NCBI RefSeq assembly: GCF_002777425.1
Contig: NZ_MDVC01000002.1
Span: 62,001-126,000, forward strand
Length of the DNA: 64,000 bases
Reading direction: 5' to 3'
Origin: Snodgrassella alvi
GTDB lineage: Bacteria > Pseudomonadota > Gammaproteobacteria > Burkholderiales > Neisseriaceae
Shown piece after piece: positions 8,971 to 19,839 of the stretch; positions within the stretch are counted from its first letter, which is position 1; each line of letters begins with the position of its first letter. A program made the translations under genes and the position numbers. Below the pieces are notes generated by a model. That model was not told the DNA's origin. It did no database searches and saw nothing but the letters and a program-made list of their open reading frames with translations.

Positions 8971-9762
8971 TTATATTGCTAAATGAGGTGCAATAATTTG
9001 CAATAACTGTGCCAGAATTTTCGGATTAGCAGCCACAATGTCACCACTATCCAGCCAAGTCTGCTCGCCCTGCATGTCGGTAACAATACCGCCAGCTTCC
9101 TGCACAATCAAAGCACCACCTGCAATATCCCACGGTTTCAGATTAAACTCAAAATATCCATCTACACGGCCACAGGCTACATTACATAAATCCAGTGCCG
9201 CAGACCCTTCACGGCGGCCACCGGCTGTTTTCGCCAATATATCTTTTAAAATGGCCAGATAAGTATCCATCATGCTCTGGTCAACAACTGGAAAACCCGT
9301 TGCAATCAGGCTGCGCAACAAATCAATGCGGTTGCTCACCCGAATGCGTTTATCATTCAGTAATGCACCTTGGCCGCGGCTGGCCACATACAAATCATTT
9401 TGCTCCGGTGCATAAACCAACGCTTCAGTTAAAGTTCCTTTGTGCAGCAATGCCATTGAAATGGCATACTGTTTATGACCATGCAAATAATTGGTAGTTC
9501 CATCCAGTGGATCAATAATCCACTGATATTCAGCATTGTCGTTACCCAGATAGCCAGCTTCCTCACTTAAAATGGCATGGTGTGGGTACACTTCCTGAAG
9601 AGTGTTAACAATAATACGTTCTGCCTCACGATCAACATCTGAAACAAAATCATTAGCAGCTTTATTATCAATTTTAATATTATTTAAATTGCTGCTGGCA
9701 CGATGCATCATTTGGCCGGCCTTGCGTGCTGCTTTCCAGGCAGTAGTTAAAATAGGATTCAT
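8971..9762 (-). CDS. suhB: Inositol monophosphatase family protein SuhB
   Basis: Mg-dependent phosphatase of 263 residues, the usual SuhB length. The metal-binding signatures are intact: EEAGYLG, then IIDPLDGTTNYLHG (~84-97), and near the C-terminus the second motif WDIAGGALIVQEAGG. SuhB dephosphorylates myo-inositol-1-phosphate in vitro; in enterobacteria it also takes part in rRNA antitermination complexes and RNA quality control. It is monocistronic, divergent from trmJ, and separated from the PCu(A)C gene by about 75 bp. Family call is firm; the physiological role in this organism is inferred. Confidence 0.9.
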   Translation of the reverse strand: MNPILTTAWKAARKAGQMMHRASSNLNNIKIDNKAANDFVSDVDREAERIIVNTLQEVYPHHAILSEEAGYLGNDNAEYQWIIDPLDGTTNYLHGHKQYAISMALLHKGTLTEALVYAPEQNDLYVASRGQGALLNDKRIRVSNRIDLLRSLIATGFPVVDQSMMDTYLAILKDILAKTAGGRREGSAALDLCNVACGRVDGYFEFNLKPWDIAGGALIVQEAGGIVTDMQGEQTWLDSGDIVAANPKILAQLLQIIAPHLAI

Positions 9763-9947
9763 GCTAATTCTCGTGATAGGGCTGATAAAAGCTTAAAACA
9801 GATACAAAATGATGTATGTTAAAGAACAAATGCCGCATCTCAAAAACATTGCGGCAATTAAACAGAATAGATAGAAAGCAATTATACGGCAAAAAATGCT
9901 TTTTCCCAAACCGGCACGCCAGACCTACCGTTTGCACAGGATGATTT

Positions 9948-9956
9948 TGCTATAAT
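9948..9956 (+). promoter_or_regulatory. Extended -10 promoter element upstream of trmJ
   Basis: TGCTATAAT is a perfect extended -10 (TGnTATAAT) placed about 60 bp before the trmJ ATG. A TTGCAC hexamer upstream is only 13 bp away, too close for a normal -35, so this is probably an extended -10 promoter. A 7-bp inverted repeat (TGCCGCA 9831-9837, TGCGGCA 9850-9856) lies farther up in the trmJ-suhB divergent gap. Confidence 0.6.
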
Positions 9957-10015
9957 ATACAGGATTTATCAGTGTTCCGCTGTCTGAGAGCTCCATCCCT
10001 ATTTTAATTGCAAAC

Positions 10016-10828
10016 ATGAATAAACCCATACTTCCCGATTTTCTTAATAACATTACTGTTGTGCTTACCCGCACCAGCCATCCGGCAAATATTGGCTCAG
10101 CAGCACGAGCCATGAAAACAATGGGGTTAAACAGATTGACACTGGTTGCACCCAATCTGATGCAGACTCTGATGACACCAGAGCCCGCTGTGTTTGATCA
10201 TGCAAATCCTGCTGCTTTCGTTCTGCCTGAAGAAAGTTTTACTCTTGCTTCAGGTGCACGTGATGTACTGGAGAATGCGCGAATTGTTGCCTCCCTCAAT
10301 GAAGCACTGGCAGAAACTACATTGTCCTGTGCATTAACCAGCCGGCGCCGTGAACTGACTGCATCATTGCATACGCCACGCGAAATTATGCCATCACTAA
10401 TTGATGCCGCACGTGCTGAGCAGAAAATAGCACTTGTATTTGGTAATGAAACTTTTGGTTTGAGTATTGAAGAAGTACAAAGCTGCAATCGTTTGATTAC
10501 CATCAATGGTAATCCAGGTTATTTTTCCCTCAATCTGGCACAGGCTGTACAGGTAATCTGTTATGAGTTGTTCAGTCACGTTGATATCAGCATGGCTCAT
10601 TTAAAGCAGGAACAAAATCTGGCTACACATCAGCAGACAAGCAGTATGGTAGAACATTTACGTGAGGTAATGAGCACTGCCGGGTTCTTTAACCGTCGCA
10701 ATGAAGAACGGCTAATGCGGCGCATGGCGGCCATGTTTGATCGTGCCCAGCTAAGCACGGAAGATATTGATGTCTTACGTGGCTTTTATAACACCATAAA
10801 TCAACAAATACAGAAAAAGCATAATTAG
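10016..10828 (+). CDS. trmJ: tRNA (cytidine/uridine-2'-O-)-methyltransferase TrmJ
   Basis: SPOUT-class methyltransferase of 270 residues that 2'-O-methylates nucleotide 32 of tRNAs using SAM. Motif 1 is visible as LTRTSHPANIGSAARAMKTMG (~17-37 region). Motif 2 is FGNETFGLSIEE and motif 3 NPGYFSLNLAQAVQVICYE; together they form the trefoil-knot SAM site. A C-terminal helical extension (~190-270), as in TrmJ, distinguishes it from TrmL. It starts about 60 bp after a strong extended -10 element and is followed within 45 bp by a DUF1853 gene, so the two are likely co-transcribed. Confidence 0.9.
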   Translation: MNKPILPDFLNNITVVLTRTSHPANIGSAARAMKTMGLNRLTLVAPNLMQTLMTPEPAVFDHANPAAFVLPEESFTLASGARDVLENARIVASLNEALAETTLSCALTSRRRELTASLHTPREIMPSLIDAARAEQKIALVFGNETFGLSIEEVQSCNRLITINGNPGYFSLNLAQAVQVICYELFSHVDISMAHLKQEQNLATHQQTSSMVEHLREVMSTAGFFNRRNEERLMRRMAAMFDRAQLSTEDIDVLRGFYNTINQQIQKKHN

Positions 10829-10871
10829 CAGCCAATTGCACAATCTGTCTATACAAGAGGAGAAAAAACTT

Positions 10872-11735
10872 ATGAATTATGCTTCTGATCCAATCTGGTG
10901 GCGTCTGAAAAAAACGATTGTGCGTGATTTGGCCAGCTTGCTAACCGCGCCATCGCCCTGGATATCATCTGCTGAGCTACCAGTTTCAATATTATTAGGA
11001 GATGAGGGATTTCGATTTCTGCTGTCACTAGATGAACAGCCGGATAATCTGTACCTGTTTCTGAAACAACATAGTGGCTATCAGACTCATCTGGGGGTAT
11101 ATGCAGAACGCTTACTTTACTACTGGTTTTTACATGCGCCGCATAGCCGCTTAATTGCTCATAATTTGCCCGTTCAGGATAATCAGCGCACAATAGGAGC
11201 CTTTGACTTCATCGTGCAGCTAAATGATCAGATTTTCCATCTGGAATTAACCTGTAAATATTATGGCAGCCAGTCAGACAAAGCAGAAAGTTTTATTGGC
11301 CTGAACAAAGCAGACCGGCTAATGGATAAAATGCACAAAATCAAACAGCAATTAGCATTAAGTATTCAGCCTGCTGCTGAAAGTGCTTTAAAAGACCTGA
11401 TACTTGAACCCAGCCTGTTGCAGCGCGCCAGTATTATCCGTGGCATGCTATTTACACCCTCAGCCAACCAGCATTTTCAGGCACCGTTATATCCTTTATG
11501 CTGGCAGGGACGTTACATTGAAAATTGGGCAGAATTTGAATTTCAGGAGCACCAGCGCTTCTATGTACTTGACCATTTATCTTTCCTGTCGCCAGTACGC
11601 GTAAGCAGTAATGCAATTGTTAATTTCAATCAGATTAAGCAAATCAGGCAGGGCATGATTGCATTGGTGCAACAACACGCTGATGGCTATTGGCATGAAG
11701 TAGAAAGAATAATGAAAACAGCTCAGCACAGCTAA
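10872..11735 (+). CDS. DUF1853-family protein
   Basis: Protein of 287 residues matching the DUF1853 family, which is common in gammaproteobacteria and Neisseria and has no known function. The central segment FDFIVQLNDQIFHLELTCKYYG resembles the family's conserved core. The acidic-x(n)-E-x-K pattern (FDFIV...HLELTCK) is reminiscent of a PD-(D/E)xK nuclease fold, but that is a structural inference only. The ATG at 10872 was taken because AGGAG lies about 9 bases upstream; an in-frame ATG at 10836 has no such site. No signal peptide or membrane segment is seen, so it should be cytoplasmic. It follows trmJ closely. Confidence 0.7.
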   Translation: MNYASDPIWWRLKKTIVRDLASLLTAPSPWISSAELPVSILLGDEGFRFLLSLDEQPDNLYLFLKQHSGYQTHLGVYAERLLYYWFLHAPHSRLIAHNLPVQDNQRTIGAFDFIVQLNDQIFHLELTCKYYGSQSDKAESFIGLNKADRLMDKMHKIKQQLALSIQPAAESALKDLILEPSLLQRASIIRGMLFTPSANQHFQAPLYPLCWQGRYIENWAEFEFQEHQRFYVLDHLSFLSPVRVSSNAIVNFNQIKQIRQGMIALVQQHADGYWHEVERIMKTAQHS

Positions 11736-11909
11736 TCAGCCACAAACTGCTGAAAGTGTTTTGTCATTACATAGGCTTTTATAAAGGCTTATGGTACACT
11801 TGCCATTTAATTTTTGTCTGCATGAGTGAATGCCCGTGTGCGTACAGCCCAAGCAGTACTTTTAAGACAAATGAACCAAATCAGATTAACTGACATCTAA
11901 GGGTTTACG

Positions 11910-13229
11910 ATGAGCGTAACAGTAGAAAAACTAGATAATTTAGAGCGTAAAATCATTTTGGCTCTGAACTGGGAAGACATCCGAGCAAAAGTTAACGCAC
12001 GCATGAAAGTAGCACAGAAACGTGCTCGTATTGATGGATTCCGTCCGGGTAAAGCACCGCTGAAAATGATTGATTCCATGTATGGTTATGGCATTCGCGA
12101 TGAAGTGCTGAATGAAATGACCCATAAAGCATTTGAAGACCTTATCGTAGCTGAAAAACTGAAGGTTGCCGGCCTGAAAAGTCTTACTGCACTGGAAGAT
12201 GCTGATCAGGATGATGAAAAAGTATATAAAATTGCCGTGGTATTTGAAGAATTCCCTGAAATCAAAATCGGTGATTTAAGTGCTCAGGAAGTAACTAAAT
12301 TCAGTACTGAAATTGGCGACACAGAAATTGACAAAACTGTAGATATCCTGCGCCAGCAACGTACCCGTTTCAATCATGTAGAACGTGAAGCACGTAACGA
12401 TGATCGGGTTATCATTGATTTTGCTGGTAAAATTGATGGTGAAGCATTTGCAGGCGGCACTGCCGAAAATTACCCCTTCCTGCTGGGCAAAGGCCAGATG
12501 TTGCCAGACTTTGAAGCAGGTATTGCTGGTATGAAAGAGGGCGATGTAAAAGAAGTTTCCGTAACATTCCCAGAAGATTATCAGAGTAAGGATCTGGCCG
12601 GTAAAACTGCTATTTTCACCATCACACTGAAAAATGTTTCTGAAGCAGTGCTGCCAGAAGTAAATGAAGAATTTGCCAAATCACTGGGTATTGAAGACGG
12701 TGATGTACAAAAAATGCGTGCTGAAATTAAGAAAAATGTCAGCCGTGAAGTAAACCGTCGTGTAAGTGAAATGACTAAAGACAGTGCCATTAATGCCTTA
12801 CTGGCTGCTACTCCGGTTGATGTTCCTTCATCATTGATCACTGAAGAAGCAAAAACCATGGCCGCGCGAATGAAAGAAAATTTTGCGGCACAGGGTATGG
12901 ATCAGAAAGATTTGGAATTGCCACTGGATATGTTCAATGAGCAGGCCAGCCGTCGTGTGGCCATCAGCCTGATTATGGGCGAACTGGTGCGCGAAGAAAA
13001 ACTGGAACCATCAGAAGAACAGGTACGTAACGTAATCATTGAATTTGCGGATAGCTATGAAGACCCGCAAGAAGTTATCGACTGGTATTATAGCGATAAA
13101 AAGAATTTACAGGCACCTACTTCACTGGCTATAGAGCAGAATGTAGTTGACTACGTTTTAAGCAAAGCAAAAGTGGCAGATAAAGTACTGACTTTTGATG
13201 AAGTTATGGGACAACAGGCTCAGGCCTGA
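11910..13229 (+). CDS. tig: Trigger factor (ribosome-associated chaperone and prolyl isomerase)
   Basis: Trigger factor of 439 residues, normal length. It binds at the ribosome exit tunnel and shields nascent chains. The ribosome-docking signature GFRPGKAPLKMI is at about residues 44-55. The FKBP-type prolyl isomerase domain follows (~155-245; DRVIIDFAGKIDGEAF, FLLGKGQMLPDFEAGI), then the helical C-terminal arms. The upstream 170 bp contains a possible extended -10 (TGGTACACT, 11792-11800). The gene is followed by an intrinsic terminator and then clpP, the usual tig-clpP order, although no clpX follows here. Confidence 0.95.
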   Translation: MSVTVEKLDNLERKIILALNWEDIRAKVNARMKVAQKRARIDGFRPGKAPLKMIDSMYGYGIRDEVLNEMTHKAFEDLIVAEKLKVAGLKSLTALEDADQDDEKVYKIAVVFEEFPEIKIGDLSAQEVTKFSTEIGDTEIDKTVDILRQQRTRFNHVEREARNDDRVIIDFAGKIDGEAFAGGTAENYPFLLGKGQMLPDFEAGIAGMKEGDVKEVSVTFPEDYQSKDLAGKTAIFTITLKNVSEAVLPEVNEEFAKSLGIEDGDVQKMRAEIKKNVSREVNRRVSEMTKDSAINALLAATPVDVPSSLITEEAKTMAARMKENFAAQGMDQKDLELPLDMFNEQASRRVAISLIMGELVREEKLEPSEEQVRNVIIEFADSYEDPQEVIDWYYSDKKNLQAPTSLAIEQNVVDYVLSKAKVADKVLTFDEVMGQQAQA

Positions 13230-13254
13230 ATGTAGTACGCATTAAACAACGACC

Positions 13255-13292
13255 AAAGCACCGAAGTAGTTGTGAAGCTGCTTAGGTGCTTT
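13255..13292 (+). terminator. Intrinsic terminator between tig and clpP
   Basis: AAAGCACC (13255-13262) pairs with GGTGCTTT (13285-13292). The 22-nt apical part can partly pair further (AAGTAG with CTGCTT), and TTTTATTTC follows. It lies 25 bp after the tig stop and 20 bp before clpP, so clpP is either read through or has another start within this gap. Confidence 0.75.
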
Positions 13293-13313
13293 TATTTCAA
13301 TTGAGGAAAAAAC

Positions 13314-13925
13314 ATGTCACATATTGAAAATCTGGGTCTGGTACCTATGGTTGTAGAACAGAGTGGCCGCGGAGAACGTGCGTATGACATCTATTCGCGC
13401 CTGCTCAAAGAACGGATTATATTTATGGTTGGCCCAGTTACCGATGAAACTGCCAATCTGGTTGTAGCCCAGTTACTGTTTCTGGAAAGTGAAAATCCTG
13501 ATAAGGATATTTCTCTTTACATCAACTCTCCGGGCGGGTCGGTAACTGCCGGTATGTCCATTTTTGATACCATGAATTTCATCAAGCCTGATGTGGCAAC
13601 TTTATGTCTGGGGCAGGCTGCAAGTATGGGCGCTTTCCTCCTGTCGGCTGGAGCTAAAGGTAAACGATTTGCTTTGCCAAATAGCCGGGTCATGATTCAT
13701 CAACCACTTATCAGTGGTGGATTGGGTGGCCAGGCTTCGGATATCGAAATCCATGCGCGTGAATTACTCAAGCTGAAAAAACAATTAAACGAACATTTGG
13801 CGCGCCATACCGGCCAAAAACTGGCTCAAATTGAAAAAGACACCGATCGCGATAATTTTATGTCGGCTGAGGAAGCGAAAAAATACGGTCTGATTGATGA
13901 AGTCCTAACCCACAGACCCAAATAA
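13314..13925 (+). CDS. clpP: ATP-dependent Clp protease proteolytic subunit
   Basis: Serine protease of 203 residues that forms the tetradecameric ClpP barrel and degrades substrates delivered by ClpX or ClpA. The catalytic Ser sits in [11 protein letters not shown] (~residue 101) and the His in SRVMIHQPL (~126). The catalytic Asp is in the [14 protein letters not shown] region near the C-terminus. Length and motifs are complete. No clpX follows; instead a strong bidirectional terminator separates it from the convergent rodA. A Shine-Dalgarno (TTGAGGAAAAAAC) precedes the ATG. Confidence 0.95.
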   Translation: MSHIENLGLVPMVVEQSGRGERAYDIYSRLLKERIIFMVGPVTDETANLVVAQLLFLESENPDKDISLYINSPGGSVTAGMSIFDTMNFIKPDVATLCLGQAASMGAFLLSAGAKGKRFALPNSRVMIHQPLISGGLGGQASDIEIHARELLKLKKQLNEHLARHTGQKLAQIEKDTDRDNFMSAEEAKKYGLIDEVLTHRPK

Positions 13926-13968
13926 AAAGCTTAGATAGATATTTAGATTCAGATTTTATATTTATGCA

Positions 13969-14004
13969 AAAAAATCGAAACCTTTTATAAGGTTTCGATT
14001 TTTT
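13969..14004. terminator. Bidirectional terminator between clpP and rodA
   Basis: AAAAAATCGAAACC (13969-13982) and GGTTTCGATTTTTT (13991-14004) form a 14-bp stem with an 8-nt loop. It has an A-tract before and a T-tract after, so it can end transcripts of clpP (plus) and of rodA (minus). Confidence 0.9.
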
Positions 14005-14048
14005 ACTACTGCCGCCAAAAAAAGTATCAATCAAGATGCAATCTGGTA

Positions 14049-15158
14049 TTACTGTTTGCGCTGATTACTGATACCCATCAGCATTGCCAGGATAACCATT
14101 ACCGATAAAGTAGCGGTACCACCGTAGCTCACTAGCGGTAAAGGCACCCCAACCACAGGTAAAATACCACTAACCATGCCCATATTTACAAATGCATAGC
14201 AAAACAGGGTCATGGTCAAAGCACCAGCCAAGGTACGGCAATACAGTGTAGGTGCCTTAAAGGTAATATATAACCCACGCATAAGAATAAATGTGTATAC
14301 AGTGACTAGCAGGATATTTCCGATCAGCCCAAACTCTTCACCAAACACAGCAAAGATGAAGTCTGTCGTTGATTCGGGAATATAATCAAGATGAGTTTGT
14401 GAGCCTTCCAGCCAGCCTTTACCCCAGATACCACCAGAACCAATTGCAGTCATTGATTGCAGAATATGATATCCGGCACCAAGGCGGTCTTTTGTGGGAT
14501 CAAGCAAAGTTAAAACCCGCATGCGCTGATAATCATGCATTCCATAATTCCAGATTACAGGCAGCATGGCCACGAAACCAATAATCGCTGAAATAATGAC
14601 TTTCCACGGTAAACCGGCGAAAAATATCACAAACAAACCAGATGCCATAATTAACGTAGCTGTACCTAAATCCGGCTGTTTTAAAATCAGTGCTACAGGA
14701 ATAAAAATCAGCACAAAGGCAATACTATAGTGATACCAGCGTATATTACTTTCGTTTTTTTGAAAATACCATGCCAATAACATGGGAACCGCAATTTTCA
14801 TAATTTCCGAAGGCTGAATACGAGCTATACCAATATTCAACCAGCGAGTAGAACCATTTACAGTAATTCCGACAAAATGTACACCAATCAGCAGCAATAT
14901 ACCCAGACAATACGACGGTAAAGCAAAATTACTTAATATCTGTGGTGGCGTACGAGCAATCACCCACAATAAAATAAAACTGAGAATGGTATGTAGAGTT
15001 TTATTTTCCAGCTGGCCAAAATCCTGTCCGTCGGCAGAATACAGCAGAAACAGACTCATCACATAAATGGTCAGCATGGCATAAAACAGCCATACATCCA
15101 TTGGTGCCCACAATTTGTACCAAAAGCGTTTGAGCCATTGTTTTTCATTAATCATCAT
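14049..15158 (-). CDS. rodA: Rod-shape SEDS peptidoglycan glycosyltransferase RodA
   Basis: SEDS-family polymerase of 369 residues with about ten membrane segments. It polymerises lipid II glycan strands in the elongasome together with PBP2. Family blocks are visible: GSTRWLNIGIARIQPSEIMKI, KQPDLGTATLI, and the C-terminal VGVPLPLVSYGGTATL with the conserved SYGG. It is the last gene of mreB-mreC-mreD-mrdA-rodA and overlaps the mrdA stop by four bases (ATGA), implying translational coupling to its partner transpeptidase. The cell is therefore expected to have an active rod-elongation machine, at least genetically. Confidence 0.95.
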   Translation of the reverse strand: MMINEKQWLKRFWYKLWAPMDVWLFYAMLTIYVMSLFLLYSADGQDFGQLENKTLHTILSFILLWVIARTPPQILSNFALPSYCLGILLLIGVHFVGITVNGSTRWLNIGIARIQPSEIMKIAVPMLLAWYFQKNESNIRWYHYSIAFVLIFIPVALILKQPDLGTATLIMASGLFVIFFAGLPWKVIISAIIGFVAMLPVIWNYGMHDYQRMRVLTLLDPTKDRLGAGYHILQSMTAIGSGGIWGKGWLEGSQTHLDYIPESTTDFIFAVFGEEFGLIGNILLVTVYTFILMRGLYITFKAPTLYCRTLAGALTMTLFCYAFVNMGMVSGILPVVGVPLPLVSYGGTATLSVMVILAMLMGISNQRKQ

Positions 15159-17203
15159 TTATCTCGCAAGCCAGACTGGGGATGATAAGCGCGCAGTAAT
15201 GGCGGCAAAGCAGCCTGACTATGTTCATCATGCCGCCGCGCATCCATCATGGCATTATTGGATAAATCATTCATTGGTAAATCTGAAGCGTTGGTTGATT
15301 GGCCTGCACTGGGTAGATTTTTTAATTTTAACAGATAAAAATCAGCCAATTGCCGGGCAAGTGGCGCAGCTGTTGCCCCCCAGCCATTGTTTTCCAGAAT
15401 AACAGCAATGGCAATCTGTGGTTTATCAGCTGGCGCAAAAGCAATAAACCAGGCATGGTCACGTAGCTGCATTTTCAGTGCTGCAGCATTATAACGGGCA
15501 CCCTGTTTAATCTGCACCACCTGTGCTGTACCGGTTTTACCACCCATGGAATAACTCAAACCCGAACCGATTGCCGCGGCAGTACCACCCGGTTTCAATA
15601 CCTTTTGCATTGCATCCTTAACGTATTCAAAATTGCTGCGCTTAAATGGTAATGTTCGAACCGGTTGCGGGTCGATTAAAGTCATTTTTTGTGAATTATG
15701 GTCGAGCAAAGCCTGAACCAGATGAGGACGATAGACTATACCATCATTACTCAGAATTGCTGTGGCAAAAGCTATCTGTAATGGAGTGTAAGCATTGTAG
15801 CCCTGTCCAATGGCCATGCTAACACTATCTGCCGGTTGCCATACCCGCGCCTGTGGCTTATTGCGAGCAAATCTTTTTTCCTTCCATGCGCGCGTAGGTA
15901 ATACCCCCGTGTATTCATGATTTATATCGATACCGGTCTGTTTACCCAGATTAAACTGGGCTAAATAAGGTGACATACGGTCTACACCCATTTCATAACC
16001 CAGACGATAAAAGAATGTATCTGATGAAACCTGAATAGCCTTGCTCAGATTGGCCGAACCATGTCCGCTACGAGCAGCATCACGAAACTGATGGGTTGAA
16101 CCTGGTATACTCCATACTCCTGGCGCAGGCAGAACTGTACTTTGGGTAAGCTTGCCACTTTCGAGCGCAGCCATAGCCAGAAATGGTTTGAAAGTAGAAC
16201 CGGGCGGATACATTCCCTGTGTGGCACGATTCAATAAGGGATGGCGCCAGTCCTCATTCAGACTTTTCCATGTATCCGTATCAATTCCATCAATAAACAA
16301 ATTCGGGTTATAACTCGGTTTGGATACCATTGCCAATATTGCACCCGTTTGCGGATTGATAGCTACCAAAGCACCTCGTTTATTACCCATCAGGCGGTCT
16401 GCCTCCTGCTGTACACGGATATCCAGTCCTAAACGAAGCGTTTGCCCAGGAATTGCAGGTACTGTTTTAATTGTACGGACAATATGACCTTGCGCATCTT
16501 TTTCAACTTCACGATAACCTGGAACGCCATGCAGCTGCCGTTCATAGTATTCTTCCAGTCCCATTTTGCCGATATGTGTGCTACCACGGTATAACGCAAT
16601 CAGATTGGCTTTCTCAAGAGCAGTCATATCACGGTCACTGATACGGCCGATATATCCCACTATATGTGCCAGCAATTCGCCGTACGGATAATCCCGAAAT
16701 GTTCGTGCATTAATTTCTACACCCGGAAAACGATACAGTTCAGCAGCCAGCCGGCTGGCTTCTTCCATGGTTAACTTAAGTTTTAATGGCACTTTGTCAT
16801 AGGAACGATAGTCGGCACGGAATTTTTTAAAACGTTTCAGGTCACCAGGTGTGATATCTACATACGCGCGCAATGCATTAATTGTATCTTCAAGTTTGCC
16901 ATGCACCTGATTTGGGGTGATTTCCAGCGAATAGGCTGGATAATTATGTGCCAGTACCACACCATTAACATCAACTATTTCACCTCTTATCGGTGGCGTG
17001 GGTATCAGCGAGATGCGATTGTTAGTGGCTGCAATAACATAGTCGTCATATTTAATTACTTGCAAATAGACAAAGCGGGCAATCAGCATGCAGAAACAGA
17101 CGATAATCAATATAAAAGCAACCGCAATCCGCAGCCCCAGATCACCATGTTGAGCAGGTTTGGACGGGCGTTTTTTTTTGGTTCGAAATTGCAGTGCTTT
17201 CAT
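15155..17203 (-). CDS. mrdA: Penicillin-binding protein 2 (elongation transpeptidase)
   Basis: Class B PBP of 682 residues. An N-terminal cytoplasmic tail and one membrane helix (~25-50) are followed by the dimerisation domain and the transpeptidase domain. The catalytic motifs are all present: SxxK as PPGSTFKPFLA (~residue 331), the second motif as SSDTFFYRLGYEMG, and KTG as GGKTGTAQVVQ. It cross-links peptidoglycan in the elongasome with RodA as polymerase. The C-terminal ~60 residues are a variable, low-complexity tail. It overlaps mreD by four bases upstream and rodA by four bases downstream. Confidence 0.95.
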   Translation of the reverse strand: MKALQFRTKKKRPSKPAQHGDLGLRIAVAFILIIVCFCMLIARFVYLQVIKYDDYVIAATNNRISLIPTPPIRGEIVDVNGVVLAHNYPAYSLEITPNQVHGKLEDTINALRAYVDITPGDLKRFKKFRADYRSYDKVPLKLKLTMEEASRLAAELYRFPGVEINARTFRDYPYGELLAHIVGYIGRISDRDMTALEKANLIALYRGSTHIGKMGLEEYYERQLHGVPGYREVEKDAQGHIVRTIKTVPAIPGQTLRLGLDIRVQQEADRLMGNKRGALVAINPQTGAILAMVSKPSYNPNLFIDGIDTDTWKSLNEDWRHPLLNRATQGMYPPGSTFKPFLAMAALESGKLTQSTVLPAPGVWSIPGSTHQFRDAARSGHGSANLSKAIQVSSDTFFYRLGYEMGVDRMSPYLAQFNLGKQTGIDINHEYTGVLPTRAWKEKRFARNKPQARVWQPADSVSMAIGQGYNAYTPLQIAFATAILSNDGIVYRPHLVQALLDHNSQKMTLIDPQPVRTLPFKRSNFEYVKDAMQKVLKPGGTAAAIGSGLSYSMGGKTGTAQVVQIKQGARYNAAALKMQLRDHAWFIAFAPADKPQIAIAVILENNGWGATAAPLARQLADFYLLKLKNLPSAGQSTNASDLPMNDLSNNAMMDARRHDEHSQAALPPLLRAYHPQSGLRDK

Positions 17204-17697
17204 AGACGTCTGGAATAGGCGAGATAAAGCATGAACTTGGATAAAAGAGGCCAGAGCAGAGCACTGATGAATGGAGAAACAAACAGATTCCAGCCAGTAA
17301 ACTGATGGGTTGAAAAGAAATGTACAATCACTAATAACAATGTCATCAGCATCAGGCAGCCAAAAATAGTCAGAGCCTGATATCCATAGGAATAACCAAG
17401 TATCTGATGCCGGTTTTGCTCAACCAGATATACTGCCGCCATTAAACCCAATGCATGTTGCCCAAACGGTGTACCAAGGCCAACATCCATCACCAGACCA
17501 AGTACAAAAGCCATACCGATACCAATGTTTTTTGGCCGGTGTAAGCTCCAGTACAAAGTCATCATAGCTGTGCAGGCTGGCAACCAGCCAGCCAGAGGTT
17601 GAGGAAAAGGAATCAGGTCAAGAAATAGTGCAACCACCAGGCTCAATACAATAAGCCGTTTTCGGGTACGACGGTGCAGGCTGTCAACTTCAGTCAT
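17200..17697 (-). CDS. mreD: Rod shape-determining protein MreD
   Basis: Small inner-membrane protein of 165 residues with about five hydrophobic segments and the MreD-type loop FVLGLVMDVGLGTPFGQHALG. It connects MreC and the MreB filament system to the membrane elongation complex. Sequence conservation in MreD is low; the identification rests on this motif, the size and the position between mreC and mrdA. The start overlaps the end of mreC by eight bases. Confidence 0.9.
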   Translation of the reverse strand: MTEVDSLHRRTRKRLIVLSLVVALFLDLIPFPQPLAGWLPACTAMMTLYWSLHRPKNIGIGMAFVLGLVMDVGLGTPFGQHALGLMAAVYLVEQNRHQILGYSYGYQALTIFGCLMLMTLLLVIVHFFSTHQFTGWNLFVSPFISALLWPLLSKFMLYLAYSRRL

Positions 17698-18580
17698 GAT
17701 TGGCAGAGGGTGGGTTAGTAACTACTACATCAGCAGAATAATGAGCAGTCTGCCCATGCTTTTGTGGAATAACCAGTACAAAATTGCTATTGTGTAACTG
17801 TGCAACAGGTTCAATCTGTACACGATAATAAGGCGAACCATTACCACTTTGTACCTGTGTCACAGTAGCAATAGGGATACCAGCCGGATAAATACTGTCC
17901 ATTCCGGAAGTAACCAGTAAGTCGTCACGCAACAGGCTTGCATTGGCAGGAAAATAGCGCAGATCCAGACTGCCCGAACGGCCATAAATCAGTGTACGTA
18001 CACCAGTTCGCATCACCATCGCCGGAATAACTGTATTACTACTGGTTATCAAGGTGACTTCAGAACTTAATGGCTGAACAGACGTAATCTGACCAATCAG
18101 CCCATGTTCGTCGCTTACCGCATCACCCTGACGAATCTGATGGTGGCTGCCCTTATCAATAATGAAACGATCAGCCAGTGGATTGGCATCATTGGATACA
18201 ATCTGTGCCACCTGTGCCTGTGGTAGCGCTGCTTTCTGGAGTTGGGACAAATGATCCAGGCTAACTACAGATTTTAACTGTACATCCAACTGACTGATTT
18301 GCAGTTTGAGCTGCGCATTTTGCGCCTTTAACATCCTGTTTTCATTGCTCAGGTTTTGCTGTTTTTCAAAAAAAACCATGCTATTGGAAACAGCATTAAC
18401 CGGCTGCATGGCCAGCCATTGCAAGGGATATAAGGCCGTACCAATATAATTGCGGCTGATTTTAACCACATCATAACGATTATCAAGCAACAGCAATGCA
18501 ACCGCAACCAGTGACAAAACAACCAGTTTACTGGTACTGCGCAGGCCATTGTGGACAAAATTAAGTGAAGGCTCTGCCAT
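17690..18580 (-). CDS. mreC: Rod shape-determining protein MreC
   Basis: Bitopic membrane protein of 296 residues. A membrane helix (~17-34, LVVLSLVAVALLLLDN) is followed by a coiled coil (~68-105, FEKQQNLSNENRMLKAQNAQ) and two periplasmic beta-barrel domains (from ~115). Conserved MreC blocks such as GLIGQITSVQPLSSEVTLIT are clear. It activates PBP2/RodA in the elongasome. It lies ~30 bp downstream of mreB and overlaps mreD. Confidence 0.93.
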   Translation of the reverse strand: MAEPSLNFVHNGLRSTSKLVVLSLVAVALLLLDNRYDVVKISRNYIGTALYPLQWLAMQPVNAVSNSMVFFEKQQNLSNENRMLKAQNAQLKLQISQLDVQLKSVVSLDHLSQLQKAALPQAQVAQIVSNDANPLADRFIIDKGSHHQIRQGDAVSDEHGLIGQITSVQPLSSEVTLITSSNTVIPAMVMRTGVRTLIYGRSGSLDLRYFPANASLLRDDLLVTSGMDSIYPAGIPIATVTQVQSGNGSPYYRVQIEPVAQLHNSNFVLVIPQKHGQTAHYSADVVVTNPPSANHD

Positions 18581-18611
18581 TGTTAATTATATTAAACAAA
18601 CATTACGGTGT

Positions 18612-19658
<1,047 letters not shown>

Positions 19659-19839
19659 CTAATGAACTTTTAAATTATAAGTATGGCAAAAGCTGTTGTG
19701 TGACACATTAACCAAAGCAAATCAATGCGCCAAAGAATAGGGTTTTCGGTTATAATTCGACGCTATGTAATAACCGAATCAGAACGCGCAATGATACCGC
19801 AGTTTGCCCGTTTTGCTAAATCAAATTTAAGGATTTTTG

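Noticed and set aside
9807-9878. Short ORF (~21 codons) in the suhB-trmJ gap
   Set aside because: No ribosome site, overlaps an inverted repeat and has no recognisable features.
9932-9956. TTGCAC as a -35 for the trmJ promoter
   Set aside because: Only 13 bp separate it from TATAAT, so it cannot be a normal -35; the extended -10 TGnTATAAT is sufficient.
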